Assembly (NCBI GenBank): GCA_024123915.1
Contig: CP099650.1
Location: 5,518,001 to 5,582,000, forward strand
DNA from: Oxalobacteraceae bacterium OTU3CAMAD1
GTDB lineage: Bacteria; Pseudomonadota; Gammaproteobacteria; Burkholderiales; Burkholderiaceae_D
DNA: 64,000 nt
Direction: 5' to 3'
The notes under the pieces were generated by a model. It had not been told where the DNA came from and did no database searches. It worked only from the letters and a program-made list of their open reading frames with translations. The position numbers and the translations under genes are program-made. Below, in pieces: positions 16,406-25,086 of this stretch (position 1 is the first letter of the stretch; every line of letters starts with the position of its first letter).

Positions 16406-19400
16406 TCAGATATCTTTTACTGGCGCTAGCTGGCGCAGCACTTGTTCGATATCGGCGACCAGGCCCGGACCGGCGTCCAGCACCAGCCCCAGCTGGTCCC
16501 AGGCGCGGGCCGAGGCGCCCTCCTTCAACGTCACTTCCGCCAGCTGCGCCAACGCCGCCATGCGGTCCGCGCCAACCGTGCCGGACAGTCCTTTGAGCGT
16601 GTGCAGCACCGGCAACGCGGCCTCGGCATCCCCGGCGTCGCGCGCTTCCCTCAATTGCGTCGCCAGCTTGACCGATTCCACTGCGAAGCTGCGCAACGCC
16701 ATCAGATAGACCGGCTGCAAACCACCCATGCGCTTGAGCGCGGCGGTGCTGTTCAGTCCGGCCTCGGGCAGCGGCATGGCGCCGCTGTCGGTGGAGACAG
16801 CGCTGACGGCGGCGGCAGGAGCGGGAGCGGCAATGGCGGCGGGAGCGGCAACCTGAGCGATCGCACCGTCGGCAGCGGCCGGCTCCTCGGCCGCCACGCC
16901 AGCCGGTCCGGTACCGCGTCCCACATGTTTGAGGATCACGTCGATCAGTTGCGCCAGATCGAACGGCTTGCCGATGTGGTCGACCATGCCCGCCTCCAGC
17001 GCGGCGACGCGGTCGGCGGCCATGGCGTTGGCGGTCATGGCGACGATCGGCGGCGCGCCCGCCCCCAGCAGCCGGCGGATCGCCCGCGTCGCCTGGTAAC
17101 CGTCCATCTCCGGCATCTGGATATCCATCAGGATCAGATCCGGCATCGGCCCGCCGCGCGTGACCGCTTCGATCGCGAACGCGCCGGAGCCGACCACCTC
17201 GACCCGCGCACCGTCGTTGCCGAGCAACTCGCTGGCCACCTGCTGATTGGCCGGATTGTCGTCCACCAGCAGCAGCCGCAAGCCGGCCAGCCGCTGCCTG
17301 GACGGCACCGACACCAGCGACAGCGGCGCGCGCCGTTCCATGCGCGCGTCGGCCACGGCGTCGAACAGCATCGAGGCGGTGACCGGCTTGACCACGAAAC
17401 CATCGAGCACCGGCGATAAATCGTCGTGCTGCTGCGCCAGCAGTTCGCGGTCGTGCGCGGTGACCATGACGATCAGCGGCATCTTGCCCGACGGCGCCAG
17501 CTTGCGGATCTGGCAGCTGGTCTCCCAGCCGTCGAGCGTGGGCATGCGCCAGTCGATGAACACCACGTCGTAGGCGCGCCGCTGCGCCACCTGTTCCGAC
17601 ACGGCGGCCAGCGCCTCGTGGCCGCTGGCCGCCAGATCGACCTGCCAGCCAAACGAGCCGGCCATTTCGCTCAGCACCATGCGCGCGACCGGGTTGTCGT
17701 CGACCACCAGGCACTTGAGCCCGCGCATCAACTCGGCGGGCGGTTGCGCGCCCTGCTGCGCCTCCGGCGCCGGCTGCTGTTCCGCCGCCTCGCATTCGAT
17801 GGTGAAATCGAACACGCTGCCCTTGCCCGGCGTGCTGTCGACGCCGAGCGTGCCGCCCATCAGCGCCACCAGCCGCTGGCTGATCGCCAGGCCCAGCCCC
17901 GTGCCGCCGTAGCGCCGCGCGGTCGAGGCCTCGGCCTGCGAAAAACCGTCGAAGATGTGCCGGCACTGTTCCTCGGAGATGCCGATGCCGGAATCGCGGA
18001 TCGCAAACCCGATCGACAAGCGCTTGCCGTCGCGCGCGAGCAGCTTGGCCGACAGCACAACCTCGCCGTGCTCGGTGAACTTGATGGCGTTGCCGGCCAG
18101 GTTCAGCAGGATCTGCTGCAGCCGCAGGCCGTCGCCGACGATCAGGTCGGGCAGCGCCGGGTCGATGCGGAACAGCACCTCGATATTCTTGCTGCCGACA
18201 TTGGCCGACAGGATCACGGCCAGGTCGCGCCACAATTTGTCGAGCCGGAACGGGTGCGGGTCCAGCGCCAGCTTGCCCGCCTCCACCTTGGAAAAGTCGA
18301 GGATGTCGTTGAGCAGCCCCAGCAAGGCGCTGGCGGCCGAGTGGGCCTTGGACGTGTAATCCTGCTGGCGCTCGCTCATTTCGGTCTGCTGCAGCAGTTG
18401 CAGCATGCCCAGCACGGCGTTCATCGGCGAGCGGATCTCGTGGCTCATATTGGCGACGAAGTCCGATTTGGCGCGGCCTGCCTGCACCGCCTCCTCCTTG
18501 GCCTGCTGCAGCGCCAGGCGCGAGGCGCGCGACTCGGTGCGGTCGGTGCTGCTGCCGACCCAGCTGACGATCGCGCCGTCGGCGTCGCGCTGCGGCAGCG
18601 CGTGGTTGTCGAACACGCGCCAGACGCCGTCGCGGCGGCGCATGCGGCAGTCGCAGCGGAATTCGGTGCCCTCGCCGCTGGCGCGCCGCCAGGCCGCCGC
18701 CATGGCCGCGATGTCGTCCGGATGGATCACGCTCGACCAGTTGTCGTCGCCCATCATCTGCTCGGGTGGAATGCCGCTGAACTCCTCCCAGTGGTGGCTG
18801 AGGAAATCGACGCGCAGGTTCGGCGTGGCGGTCCACACCATCTGCGGCAAGCCTTCCGTCAGCGAGCGCCAGCGCGACTCGGACGCCGTCAGCTGCGTCA
18901 GCAATTCCTGCAGCGCCTGCTTGTTCTCCATCAGCTGCTCGACCGACTGGAATTGCTTGCGCAAGCCGAAGCGCACGCTCATCAGCAACCCGCCGGCCAG
19001 GAGCAACAGCAGCGAGGCGAAGACGGCGGCGTTGCGCACCTCCTTGCGCCACGGCGCCAGGAAGTCGTCGCTGGCCAGCCCCACCACCACGTACACCGGA
19101 TAGGCGCCCACCCGCGACACGCTCAAGGTGCGCTCGAGGTTGTCGCGCGGGCTGATGACCGTATAGGTGCCCCGGTCCTCCTTGCCGTCCATGATGCGCT
19201 GGGTGATGGCGTTGACCTTGATGGTGGTGCCGAAGAGCATGTCCTCGGCCTCCGGATAGCGGTGCAGCACGCGCTTGCGGTTATCCAGCAACACGATCGC
19301 GCCGTGCTCGCCGATGTTGAGCGCGGCGAACGCTGCCGTCAGGCGCGCGCTGTTGATAAGGACATAGGCGGCGCCCCCGAAGCCGCCGTCCGGCATCGTC

Positions 19401-19909
19401 AGCGGAAACGCCAGCGGCAACACCCACTCGTCGCTGATGCGCGACCTGGCCGGCGTGCCGATGATGAGCTCCTGCTCGCTTTTGGCGCGCTGGAAGAATT
19501 CGCGGATGCTCAGGTCCTGCGGCTTGGCCGGGTCGACCCGCTCGCCGTAGATCACGCGCCCGGCGGCGTCGGCGCCGCGCACGGCGTCGGCCTGCGGGAT
19601 GCGCTCCTTGAGCGAACGCAGGTAGGCGCTGAACTTCTCGTTGTCGAAGCGCCCCGCCGCGTGCATGGCCTGGAACTCGACGCCGGCGCGGCGCATCGCC
19701 AGGTCCACTTCGAGGAAATGGGAGTTGAGGAATTTCTCAAGGGTGATGGCAAGGTTGCGCGAGGTCTCGTCGGCGGAGGCGTAGTAGCGCAGGCGGCTCT
19801 GGTTGAGCACATGCCCGATACCCAGCAAAACGATCAGCAAGACGACGGCGACGGCGGCCACCAGTACGCCAAACAGCTTCCTAAACTTCCGCAGGGTATC
19901 GACTCTCAT
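16406..19909 (-). CDS. Hybrid histidine kinase: Cache, PAS, two receivers, Hpt
   Basis: The 1167-residue inner-membrane kinase carries a complete phosphorelay. It has a transmembrane helix at about 11-33, a periplasmic Cache-type sensor at about 40-290, a second helix at about 294-312, PAS at about 345-460, HisKA with His490 (NMSHEIRSPM), HATPase (DSGIGISEEQ, GGTGLGLAIS), receiver 1 with Asp786 (FIDWRMP), receiver 2 with Asp929 (LMDIQMPEMDG), an Ala/Pro linker, and an Hpt domain with His1103 (LHTLKGLSG). Phosphate would pass His490 to a receiver to His1103 to a separate regulator. No such regulator gene is adjacent. The ligand is unknown. A hairpin terminator and the 126-residue gene precede it. 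Confidence 0.93.
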   Translation of the reverse strand: MRVDTLRKFRKLFGVLVAAVAVVLLIVLLGIGHVLNQSRLRYYASADETSRNLAITLEKFLNSHFLEVDLAMRRAGVEFQAMHAAGRFDNEKFSAYLRSLKERIPQADAVRGADAAGRVIYGERVDPAKPQDLSIREFFQRAKSEQELIIGTPARSRISDEWVLPLAFPLTMPDGGFGGAAYVLINSARLTAAFAALNIGEHGAIVLLDNRKRVLHRYPEAEDMLFGTTIKVNAITQRIMDGKEDRGTYTVISPRDNLERTLSVSRVGAYPVYVVVGLASDDFLAPWRKEVRNAAVFASLLLLLAGGLLMSVRFGLRKQFQSVEQLMENKQALQELLTQLTASESRWRSLTEGLPQMVWTATPNLRVDFLSHHWEEFSGIPPEQMMGDDNWSSVIHPDDIAAMAAAWRRASGEGTEFRCDCRMRRRDGVWRVFDNHALPQRDADGAIVSWVGSSTDRTESRASRLALQQAKEEAVQAGRAKSDFVANMSHEIRSPMNAVLGMLQLLQQTEMSERQQDYTSKAHSAASALLGLLNDILDFSKVEAGKLALDPHPFRLDKLWRDLAVILSANVGSKNIEVLFRIDPALPDLIVGDGLRLQQILLNLAGNAIKFTEHGEVVLSAKLLARDGKRLSIGFAIRDSGIGISEEQCRHIFDGFSQAEASTARRYGGTGLGLAISQRLVALMGGTLGVDSTPGKGSVFDFTIECEAAEQQPAPEAQQGAQPPAELMRGLKCLVVDDNPVARMVLSEMAGSFGWQVDLAASGHEALAAVSEQVAQRRAYDVVFIDWRMPTLDGWETSCQIRKLAPSGKMPLIVMVTAHDRELLAQQHDDLSPVLDGFVVKPVTASMLFDAVADARMERRAPLSLVSVPSRQRLAGLRLLLVDDNPANQQVASELLGNDGARVEVVGSGAFAIEAVTRGGPMPDLILMDIQMPEMDGYQATRAIRRLLGAGAPPIVAMTANAMAADRVAALEAGMVDHIGKPFDLAQLIDVILKHVGRGTGPAGVAAEEPAAADGAIAQVAAPAAIAAPAPAAAVSAVSTDSGAMPLPEAGLNSTAALKRMGGLQPVYLMALRSFAVESVKLATQLREARDAGDAEAALPVLHTLKGLSGTVGADRMAALAQLAEVTLKEGASARAWDQLGLVLDAGPGLVADIEQVLRQLAPVKDI

Positions 19910-19964
19910 CAGGGGATGCGCGCTCTCATTTACGCCAGTTGCTCATTTATTACTACATTACAGC

Positions 19965-19993
19965 AAAAAAAACGCTCCAGCGGAGCGTTTTTT
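19965..19993. terminator. Intrinsic terminator, both directions
   Basis: AACGCTCC-AGC-GGAGCGTT forms an 8-bp stem flanked by A-runs on the left and T-runs on the right, so it can stop transcription in either direction. On the minus strand it ends the transcript of the 126-residue gene before the kinase gene. Confidence 0.85.
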
Positions 19994-19996
19994 CAA

Positions 19997-20377
19997 TCAC
20001 AAACCTTGATTGGCGATATCGGCCAGCGACTCGCGGCCCTTGTCGCTGAGCTCAAAGCCGCCTTCGGCGAGCGGCACGATGTGGGATTTCTTGCCGAGGA
20101 ACATGGCCACGTCGGCGTCGAGCGGGCTGGCGGGGTCGGCCTCGATGGCGCGCAAACCCAGGATGCAACGGCGCAGGAACAAGACTTCCTCACCCTTGTC
20201 GGTGAGCGAAATGCGGCCGTTCTTGGCGATGGTGAACAGTTTGATGCCGGCCAGGCGCTTGGTGTTGCGACCGACGCAAGCGCTGACGCGCTCGCCTTTG
20301 ATACCGCGTTTGACTTCGTCGAGCGCGTTGTATTCGTCTTGCGTTAATTTCTCGTTCTTCATTGCCATTTTTTCCAT
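19997..20377 (-). CDS. Conserved hypothetical protein, 126 residues
   Basis: The product is soluble and charged, without signal peptide or membrane helix. The two segments ISLTDKGEEVLFLRRC and FELSDKGRESLADIA look like winged-helix ends (the LTDKG turn is common in MarR/PadR-like DNA-binding domains), so a DNA-binding or adaptor role is possible but not shown. Starts at 20377, 20368 or 20362 (ATG each) are all possible. An intrinsic terminator follows directly. I cannot name a family. Confidence 0.65.
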   Translation of the reverse strand: MEKMAMKNEKLTQDEYNALDEVKRGIKGERVSACVGRNTKRLAGIKLFTIAKNGRISLTDKGEEVLFLRRCILGLRAIEADPASPLDADVAMFLGKKSHIVPLAEGGFELSDKGRESLADIANQGL

Positions 20378-20495
20378 AAGAGACTGCTGCGGCCCTCATG
20401 GTACGCGCCCGGCGGGATGACGGCAAGAAAATGCGCCGCCAACGCGTTTCGGATGAAACGCCCGACCCACCTGGACAATGGCGGAATGGACTGCT

Positions 20496-20636
20496 TTACA
20501 GCGCCCGGATCGCCAGCCACACCAAGCCGATGCTAGCGAAGGCGGCGATACAAATCAGGGCTTGCACACGCTTCGTGCTTAACACGACACTACGACGACG
20601 ACCGAGGTAGATTTTGTTGTGTAAGGAATTGCCCAT
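20496..20636 (-). CDS. Small single-helix membrane protein, 46 residues
   Basis: Reading from ATG 20636 gives 46 residues: a basic N-terminus (YLGRRRSVVLSTKR) followed by one hydrophobic helix (ALICIAAFASIGLVWLAI) and a stop at 20496. A clear GGAGAG ribosome site stands five bases before the ATG. The basic side should stay in the cytoplasm. Function unknown. It is short and could be missed by gene finders. Confidence 0.6.
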   Translation of the reverse strand: MGNSLHNKIYLGRRRSVVLSTKRVQALICIAAFASIGLVWLAIRAL

Positions 20637-20833
20637 GATGCTCTCCGTGAACGAAAAACGATGACATGACTAAATTATAGGAACAGTTTCATGACAGCAG
20701 TGTGACGTTGAACACAAAGATATAAATTTGTATCTGCCGAGCAACGATAATCACACTTTCTCACGCCGTCCACCGCGCGCCGGTTCACACGGCAAACTGC
20801 TAGCATGGGTTTCAGTCAACTAAGGAGTCCATC

Positions 20834-21022
20834 ATGAATCAGCCAACCAAATCGGGTCCCGACGACCATGCCGCTGACGGCGGCCACATGCTTGACGAAG
20901 CCGACATCGGCAGCGGCGAGCGCTCGCCGAGTCAGCGCGAAACCGACGAGGCAATCAAAAGCATTCCGCCCCTGCCGGACGACGGCGAGCACGACAAGCC
21001 CAAGCAGGCCCCGCGCCCTTAG
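20834..21022 (+). CDS. Small acidic hydrophilic protein, 62 residues
   Basis: An ideal TAAGGAG site lies eight bases before the ATG. The product is disordered-looking, rich in D, E, P and S (EADIGSGERSPSQRETDEA, then PPLPDDGEH), with no hydrophobic core or signal peptide. I do not recognise it. It converges on another small proline-rich gene 26 bp downstream. Confidence 0.6.
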   Translation: MNQPTKSGPDDHAADGGHMLDEADIGSGERSPSQRETDEAIKSIPPLPDDGEHDKPKQAPRP

Positions 21023-21048
21023 TACAGTCCCGGCTTTCCGGCCGCCGC

Positions 21049-21216
21049 TCAGACCTTGAGTGGCGGCGCCTTCGGCGTTGGTTCCTCGATCGGCGCCTGG
21101 TCCGGCACTGGCATATTGTCCGGCGGCGGATCTTTTTCCGGCTGCGGCGGCGGCACCTCGGGGTCGGGTGTCGAATGGGCGCGCTGCGAAGCGGCGTACT
21201 GGTCGATGGCGGTCAT
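21049..21216 (-). CDS. Small proline-rich protein, 55 residues
   Basis: ATG 21216 follows a perfect AGGAGG site with eight-base spacing. The product begins MTAIDQYAASQRAH and then is mostly proline with acidic residues (PEVPPPQPEKDPPPDN). It looks unstructured. No family is recognised. The strong ribosome site and in-frame codons support a real gene despite its size. Confidence 0.55.
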   Translation of the reverse strand: MTAIDQYAASQRAHSTPDPEVPPPQPEKDPPPDNMPVPDQAPIEEPTPKAPPLKV

Positions 21217-21343
21217 GGCTCGGTCCTCCTAAGTGGGTTCCACATGTAGATCGGGCACCCCACGCGATTCACAAGCGCTTGATTGCTCAGTTGCGTGCGG
21301 CAGCGCACGCAGGCCGTCGCAAGACCAGGCCGCCATTAGGCCA

Positions 21344-22084
21344 TCACTTGATGCGGAAAATCATGTCGACATTCTGCGTCCAGCGCAGCACCGTGATCGA
21401 CAGGAAATCCTTCTCGCTGGTCTTTGCCTGCGCGCGGCGATCCGGATTGTAGTAATCGGTCGGCATCAGGCCGACCGCCTTGGTCAGGTTGCGCAGCGGA
21501 CTGGACGAGATCGCGGTGACCGGTCCCACCTTTTTGCCGAAGCCGGCGGCCATGCCCTCGGCGCGGCGCAGCGCATCCTTGATCGCTGCGGCGGTCAACT
21601 CCTGCTCGACCTTGATGCGGTCGCTCTTGCCGAAGGTGGTCGACATATGGTCGATGTTCTTCATCTCCAGCAGCGCCTGCATGATGGGACGCCATTTGGT
21701 CAGGTCGCGCACCACGATGTGCACCGAACTGCGGATATCGTATTCCGGCGTCGCGGCGGGGTCGGGATTGGCGGACTTGCGCATTTCCTTGCGCATGTCC
21801 TGCACTTCAAGGACGGCGGCGCTGTCGCCTTCGGGCGGCCCGGAATGCTCGACCAGCAGCGCGCGGATTTCCTCCACGCGGGCCTGGATCAGCGCCACGG
21901 CGGCGGCCGGATCAGCATCGAAGGCGCTGACGTCGAAGTCGATCTCGCCCATGTCCGGCGCCACCATGACGAAGCCCTCGCCGCTGACGTGGATGAACGG
22001 GTAGGTCGGCAGATCGGCCGCGCGGACGGCCGATGGCAACAGCGCCGGCAGCAGCGCCAGTACCAAGGCAAATTTCTTCAGCAT
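21344..22084 (-). CDS. SIMPL domain (DUF541) periplasmic protein
   Basis: The 246-residue protein starts at ATG 22084 with a signal peptide (ALVLALLPALLPSAVRA, cut near residue 23). Mature features are HVSGEGFVMVAPDMGEIDFDV and, near the end, GKKVGPVTAISSS, the usual SIMPL/DUF541 (BP26-like) pattern. Such periplasmic proteins often oligomerise; their biochemical role is not settled. A perfect 10-bp inverted repeat covers the AAGGA ribosome site, so translation may be controlled. The codon ttg at 22090 is an inferior alternative start. Confidence 0.85.
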   Translation of the reverse strand: MLKKFALVLALLPALLPSAVRAADLPTYPFIHVSGEGFVMVAPDMGEIDFDVSAFDADPAAAVALIQARVEEIRALLVEHSGPPEGDSAAVLEVQDMRKEMRKSANPDPAATPEYDIRSSVHIVVRDLTKWRPIMQALLEMKNIDHMSTTFGKSDRIKVEQELTAAAIKDALRRAEGMAAGFGKKVGPVTAISSSPLRNLTKAVGLMPTDYYNPDRRAQAKTSEKDFLSITVLRWTQNVDMIFRIK

Positions 22085-22088
22085 GGAC

Positions 22089-22110
22089 AAGTCCTTAAAG
22101 TTAAGGACTT
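22089..22110. promoter_or_regulatory. Perfect inverted repeat over the SIMPL gene ribosome site
   Basis: AAGTCCTTAA-AG-TTAAGGACTT has exact 10-bp arms. On the minus-strand mRNA the 3' arm contains the AAGGA ribosome site seven bases before the ATG. Folding would hide that site; alternatively the DNA palindrome may be an operator. Confidence 0.5.
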
Positions 22111-22160
22111 AGTATGCTTTGTTTTTTATTAATTTTCAATTTGCAACGAACGTTTTTTGC

Positions 22161-22685
22161 TTACTTGCCTTTGTTGATTTCGGTAAGCAGCACGAACACC
22201 TCGTGGCGGATGGCCGGCTCGGCCGCCTTGAATTCCTTGTTGGCTTTAACGAACGCCGGCTTTTTCTGCTCGGCCTTCTCGGCCGGGGTCGGTGTCGGGT
22301 CTGCCGCGTACATGCGCGGACCGCCGTTGTAGGTTTCCTTGAGCAGCCGCTGGCCATAGCTCGACTGGTAATAGCGCGTCATCTCCAGCGCGGTCTCGGT
22401 GCTGACCAGGCGCGCCACCGGCTGCGACAGGCGGGTATAGACCATCTGCGGCGTCAGCTTTTCAACCTTGGCCATGGTCAGCTCGCGCTGCGCCGGGCTG
22501 GGAAATTTGCTCATGCCGGCGGTCATGCGCAGCAGTTTTTCGGCCTGCATCGACACCAGCAGATCGTGCGCGGCCTTCACGCGTACCGCGTCGGGTGCCG
22601 CCGCCGGGGCGGAAGCGGGAGCGGCGGCGCTGGCCCAGCCGGCGATCGACAGGGTGGCCACGGCGAGGATGATGCTAGGTTTCAT
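22161..22685 (-). CDS. DUF2059-like secreted protein
   Basis: The 174-residue protein starts at ATG 22685 behind an AGGAG site, with signal peptide IILAVATLSIAGWASA and an Ala/Pro-rich linker (about 25-42). The helical body (AAHDLLVSMQAEKLL, ALEMTRYYQSSYGQRLL) resembles DUF2059 domains of unknown function. The same strand and ~75-bp gap place it just upstream of the SIMPL gene, so the two exported proteins may be expressed together. Confidence 0.7.
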   Translation of the reverse strand: MKPSIILAVATLSIAGWASAAAPASAPAAAPDAVRVKAAHDLLVSMQAEKLLRMTAGMSKFPSPAQRELTMAKVEKLTPQMVYTRLSQPVARLVSTETALEMTRYYQSSYGQRLLKETYNGGPRMYAADPTPTPAEKAEQKKPAFVKANKEFKAAEPAIRHEVFVLLTEINKGK

Positions 22686-22785
22686 GTCTACTCCTTGGGT
22701 TTTGGAATGAATTAATGTTGGCACGCATCATATTGCGAATTCAGTAAAATTGCTCGACTGATTGACATCGTTACTTGCAGGTAGA

Positions 22786-23379
22786 ATGTCGATTCCCTCC
22801 AGACTACCGGCTCAGATCATGCTCACCACACCCCTCAGCGACGTAGAATACGACCAACTCGACGACATGCTCCGTGACATCGGCGAACAGGCGATGGACG
22901 TCTCGGCGCTGGAAGGCTTGCTGACCGCGCTGGTGGTTGGCCCGCGCCCCGTGCCGCAAACGGTATGGCTGGACAAAGTCTGGGGTGGCGGGCAAGCGCG
23001 CGGCACCGAGGCGGCGACCGGCCTGGTGCTGCGCCATCTCGAATACATGCGCAAATGGATGGTGCAGGACCCGGGCAGCTTCGAGCCGATCTACGAGTGC
23101 GGCGGCGCCTGGAGCGCCGAGGCGTGGACCGCCGGCTTCGAGACCGGCATGGCGCTCGACGCGGAAGGCTGGGCCCCGCTGCGGGCGGCCCATCCGGAAT
23201 GGCTGGCGCCATTCCAGCGCCAGGGCGACGGCTGGGAAAGCGCCGTCACGCGGTCGGTCATCCAGATCAACGCCCACTGGCATCCCGAACCGGTGAAGAC
23301 CGTCAAGGTCGGCCGCAACGATCCCTGCCCTTGCGGCAGCGGCAAGAAATACAAGAAGTGCTGCGGCGACGGGAAATAA
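22786..23379 (+). CDS. UPF0149/YecA-like protein with C-terminal SEC-C zinc motif
   Basis: The body ([29 protein letters not shown]) matches the UPF0149/YecA helical domain, and the end carries the SEC-C motif [20 protein letters not shown], which binds one zinc through three Cys and one further Cys or His. In SecA the same motif contacts SecB and ribosomes; in stand-alone proteins the partner is unknown. ATG 22786 follows a GCAGGT sequence; ATG 22819 is an alternative start. The gene ends six bases before the convergent trehalase stop with no terminator between. Confidence 0.87.
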   Translation: MSIPSRLPAQIMLTTPLSDVEYDQLDDMLRDIGEQAMDVSALEGLLTALVVGPRPVPQTVWLDKVWGGGQARGTEAATGLVLRHLEYMRKWMVQDPGSFEPIYECGGAWSAEAWTAGFETGMALDAEGWAPLRAAHPEWLAPFQRQGDGWESAVTRSVIQINAHWHPEPVKTVKVGRNDPCPCGSGKKYKKCCGDGK

Positions 23380-23385
23380 ACCCTC

Positions 23386-25011
23386 TCACTTGTTCAGGTC
23401 GGGATACCGCTCCAACAAAGCGCTGGTGACGCCGTTGGTCCAGCCGAAGCCGTCTTGGGTGGGGTATTCACCACCGCCGCCGCTCTTGCGCTCCTCGACG
23501 TCATACTTTTCCAGCAGCTTGCCGGTCTCGGCCCAGGTCCTGGCGACCGTGCCGACCCAGCGGCGGGCGATGTCGTGCGCGAGCTCCTTGTGACCGTAGC
23601 GGGCCAGGCCATCGACCGCAACCCATTGCAGCGGCGCCCAGCCGTTGGGCGAGTCCCACTGCTGGCCGTTGCGGACCAGCGTGGTGCGCAGCCCGCCTTC
23701 GGCGAGCAGCTCGGCCTTGGTCGTGGCGGCGACCGCGTCGGCCTGGGCTTGCGTCGCCATCCCCACCCACAGCGGATAGAGCGTGGCGGCGCTGCGCACG
23801 GTGGTCGGCGCGTTCTTGACGAGGTCGAAGTCGGCATAGCGCCGCTCGGCGGTGACCCATAGATGCTTCTGCACGGCCGCGGCCCGCACTTCCTTGGCGC
23901 GGTGGAATTGCGCCGTGCAGGCGGTGTCGCCGGCAGCCTTGCAGCGCCGTTCGATCTCCCCTTCCAGCTGGTACATCAAACTGTTGAGATCGACCGGCGC
24001 GATGGTCGTGGTGCGGATCGTGGCCAGGCGCGCGGGATCGTCCAGCCAGCGCGACGAGAAATCCCAACCGCTTTCGGCCGCAGCGCGCAGGTCGCGGTAC
24101 ACCTCTGGTGCCGGACGCTTGCCTTCGCGCGCGGTGGCCACGTCCTCGCCCAGCGCCTCGTCGCGCGGCGTGTCCTTGGCATCCCAGTAGCGGTTCAGGA
24201 TGGTGCCGTCGGCCAGGCGCGCCACGCGCTCGCAGGCGCCGGCGCCGGCCTTCGGCAGGCACCCTCTTCCGCGCATCCAGAACGCGTGTTCGGTCTTGAG
24301 CGCCGCGAGCACCTTGGCGTCGTCGGCGCGGTCGCCGAGCGGCTTGAGCTGGGTCATCGCGGCGAAGAACGGCGGCTGCGATCGGCTCAGGTAATAGCTG
24401 CGGGTCCCGTTCGGGATAAAGCCGTAACGCTCGATCAGGCTTTTAAAATCGACGATCATCGAATCGACCAGGTCGCTGCGATGGTCGGCCTTCAGGCCCA
24501 GCATCGTGAAGTACGAATCCCAGTAATAGATTTCGCGGAAGCGGCCGCCGGGCACGACATAGTTCGCCGGCAGCGCCAGGGCCGACGACCATTTGGGCGG
24601 ATCGAGCGGTGGGCGGGTGAGCACCGGCCACAACGAGGCGATGTGCTGGCGCAGGGTGACCGTGGTAGGCGCCGGCAGCGAAAAATAGCGCTCGACGAAG
24701 GCTTTCAGGGCGGCCGCGTCCTTGGGCTGCTCGCGCTGGTACTGTGCAAGGATGGTTTGCGGATCTTCGTTGGCGACGGCGTCGGCGAAGGTCTTGGCGT
24801 CGGGATAAATGCGCGCCGCCTGCACCGCTTCGAACAAGGGGCCGAAGAGCTCGTGGGGCGTCGCGACGCCCGCGCTCGGCTTAAGCGCTTGCGGCGACGC
24901 CGCTTCCGGCGAGCGCTGCGCCATGGCGGGCAGCGCCGCGCCCATCAGCAATGCGCAGGCAAAGATTCTCGAGTGTTCCAAAGTCAATGACCGGATAGTT
25001 GCACGTTCCAT
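23386..25011 (-). CDS. treA: Periplasmic alpha,alpha-trehalase (GH37)
   Basis: The 541-residue enzyme has a signal peptide cut after about residue 31 (MGAALPAMAQ) and both GH37 signatures: PGGRFREIYYWDSYF at about 154-168 and QWDSPNGWAPLQW in the C-terminal part. It splits trehalose into two glucose molecules outside the inner membrane, as TreA does in E. coli for osmolyte recycling and carbon use. A GGAGG site precedes ATG 25011. No trehalose transporter or synthase is nearby; it stands alone between the SEC-C gene and the LysR gene. Confidence 0.95.
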   Translation of the reverse strand: MERATIRSLTLEHSRIFACALLMGAALPAMAQRSPEAASPQALKPSAGVATPHELFGPLFEAVQAARIYPDAKTFADAVANEDPQTILAQYQREQPKDAAALKAFVERYFSLPAPTTVTLRQHIASLWPVLTRPPLDPPKWSSALALPANYVVPGGRFREIYYWDSYFTMLGLKADHRSDLVDSMIVDFKSLIERYGFIPNGTRSYYLSRSQPPFFAAMTQLKPLGDRADDAKVLAALKTEHAFWMRGRGCLPKAGAGACERVARLADGTILNRYWDAKDTPRDEALGEDVATAREGKRPAPEVYRDLRAAAESGWDFSSRWLDDPARLATIRTTTIAPVDLNSLMYQLEGEIERRCKAAGDTACTAQFHRAKEVRAAAVQKHLWVTAERRYADFDLVKNAPTTVRSAATLYPLWVGMATQAQADAVAATTKAELLAEGGLRTTLVRNGQQWDSPNGWAPLQWVAVDGLARYGHKELAHDIARRWVGTVARTWAETGKLLEKYDVEERKSGGGGEYPTQDGFGWTNGVTSALLERYPDLNK

Positions 25012-25086
25012 GTTTCCTCCATTTCTCCACGCTAATGCTACGCGATCCTGGAAAAAACATGTTTTTTGCGCAAGCCAACCGTGCCG

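Noticed and set aside
17426..20347. 973-residue plus-strand open frame opposite the large hybrid kinase
   Set aside because: No domain or ribosome site; the minus-strand product has all kinase motifs, and the frame runs through an intrinsic terminator.
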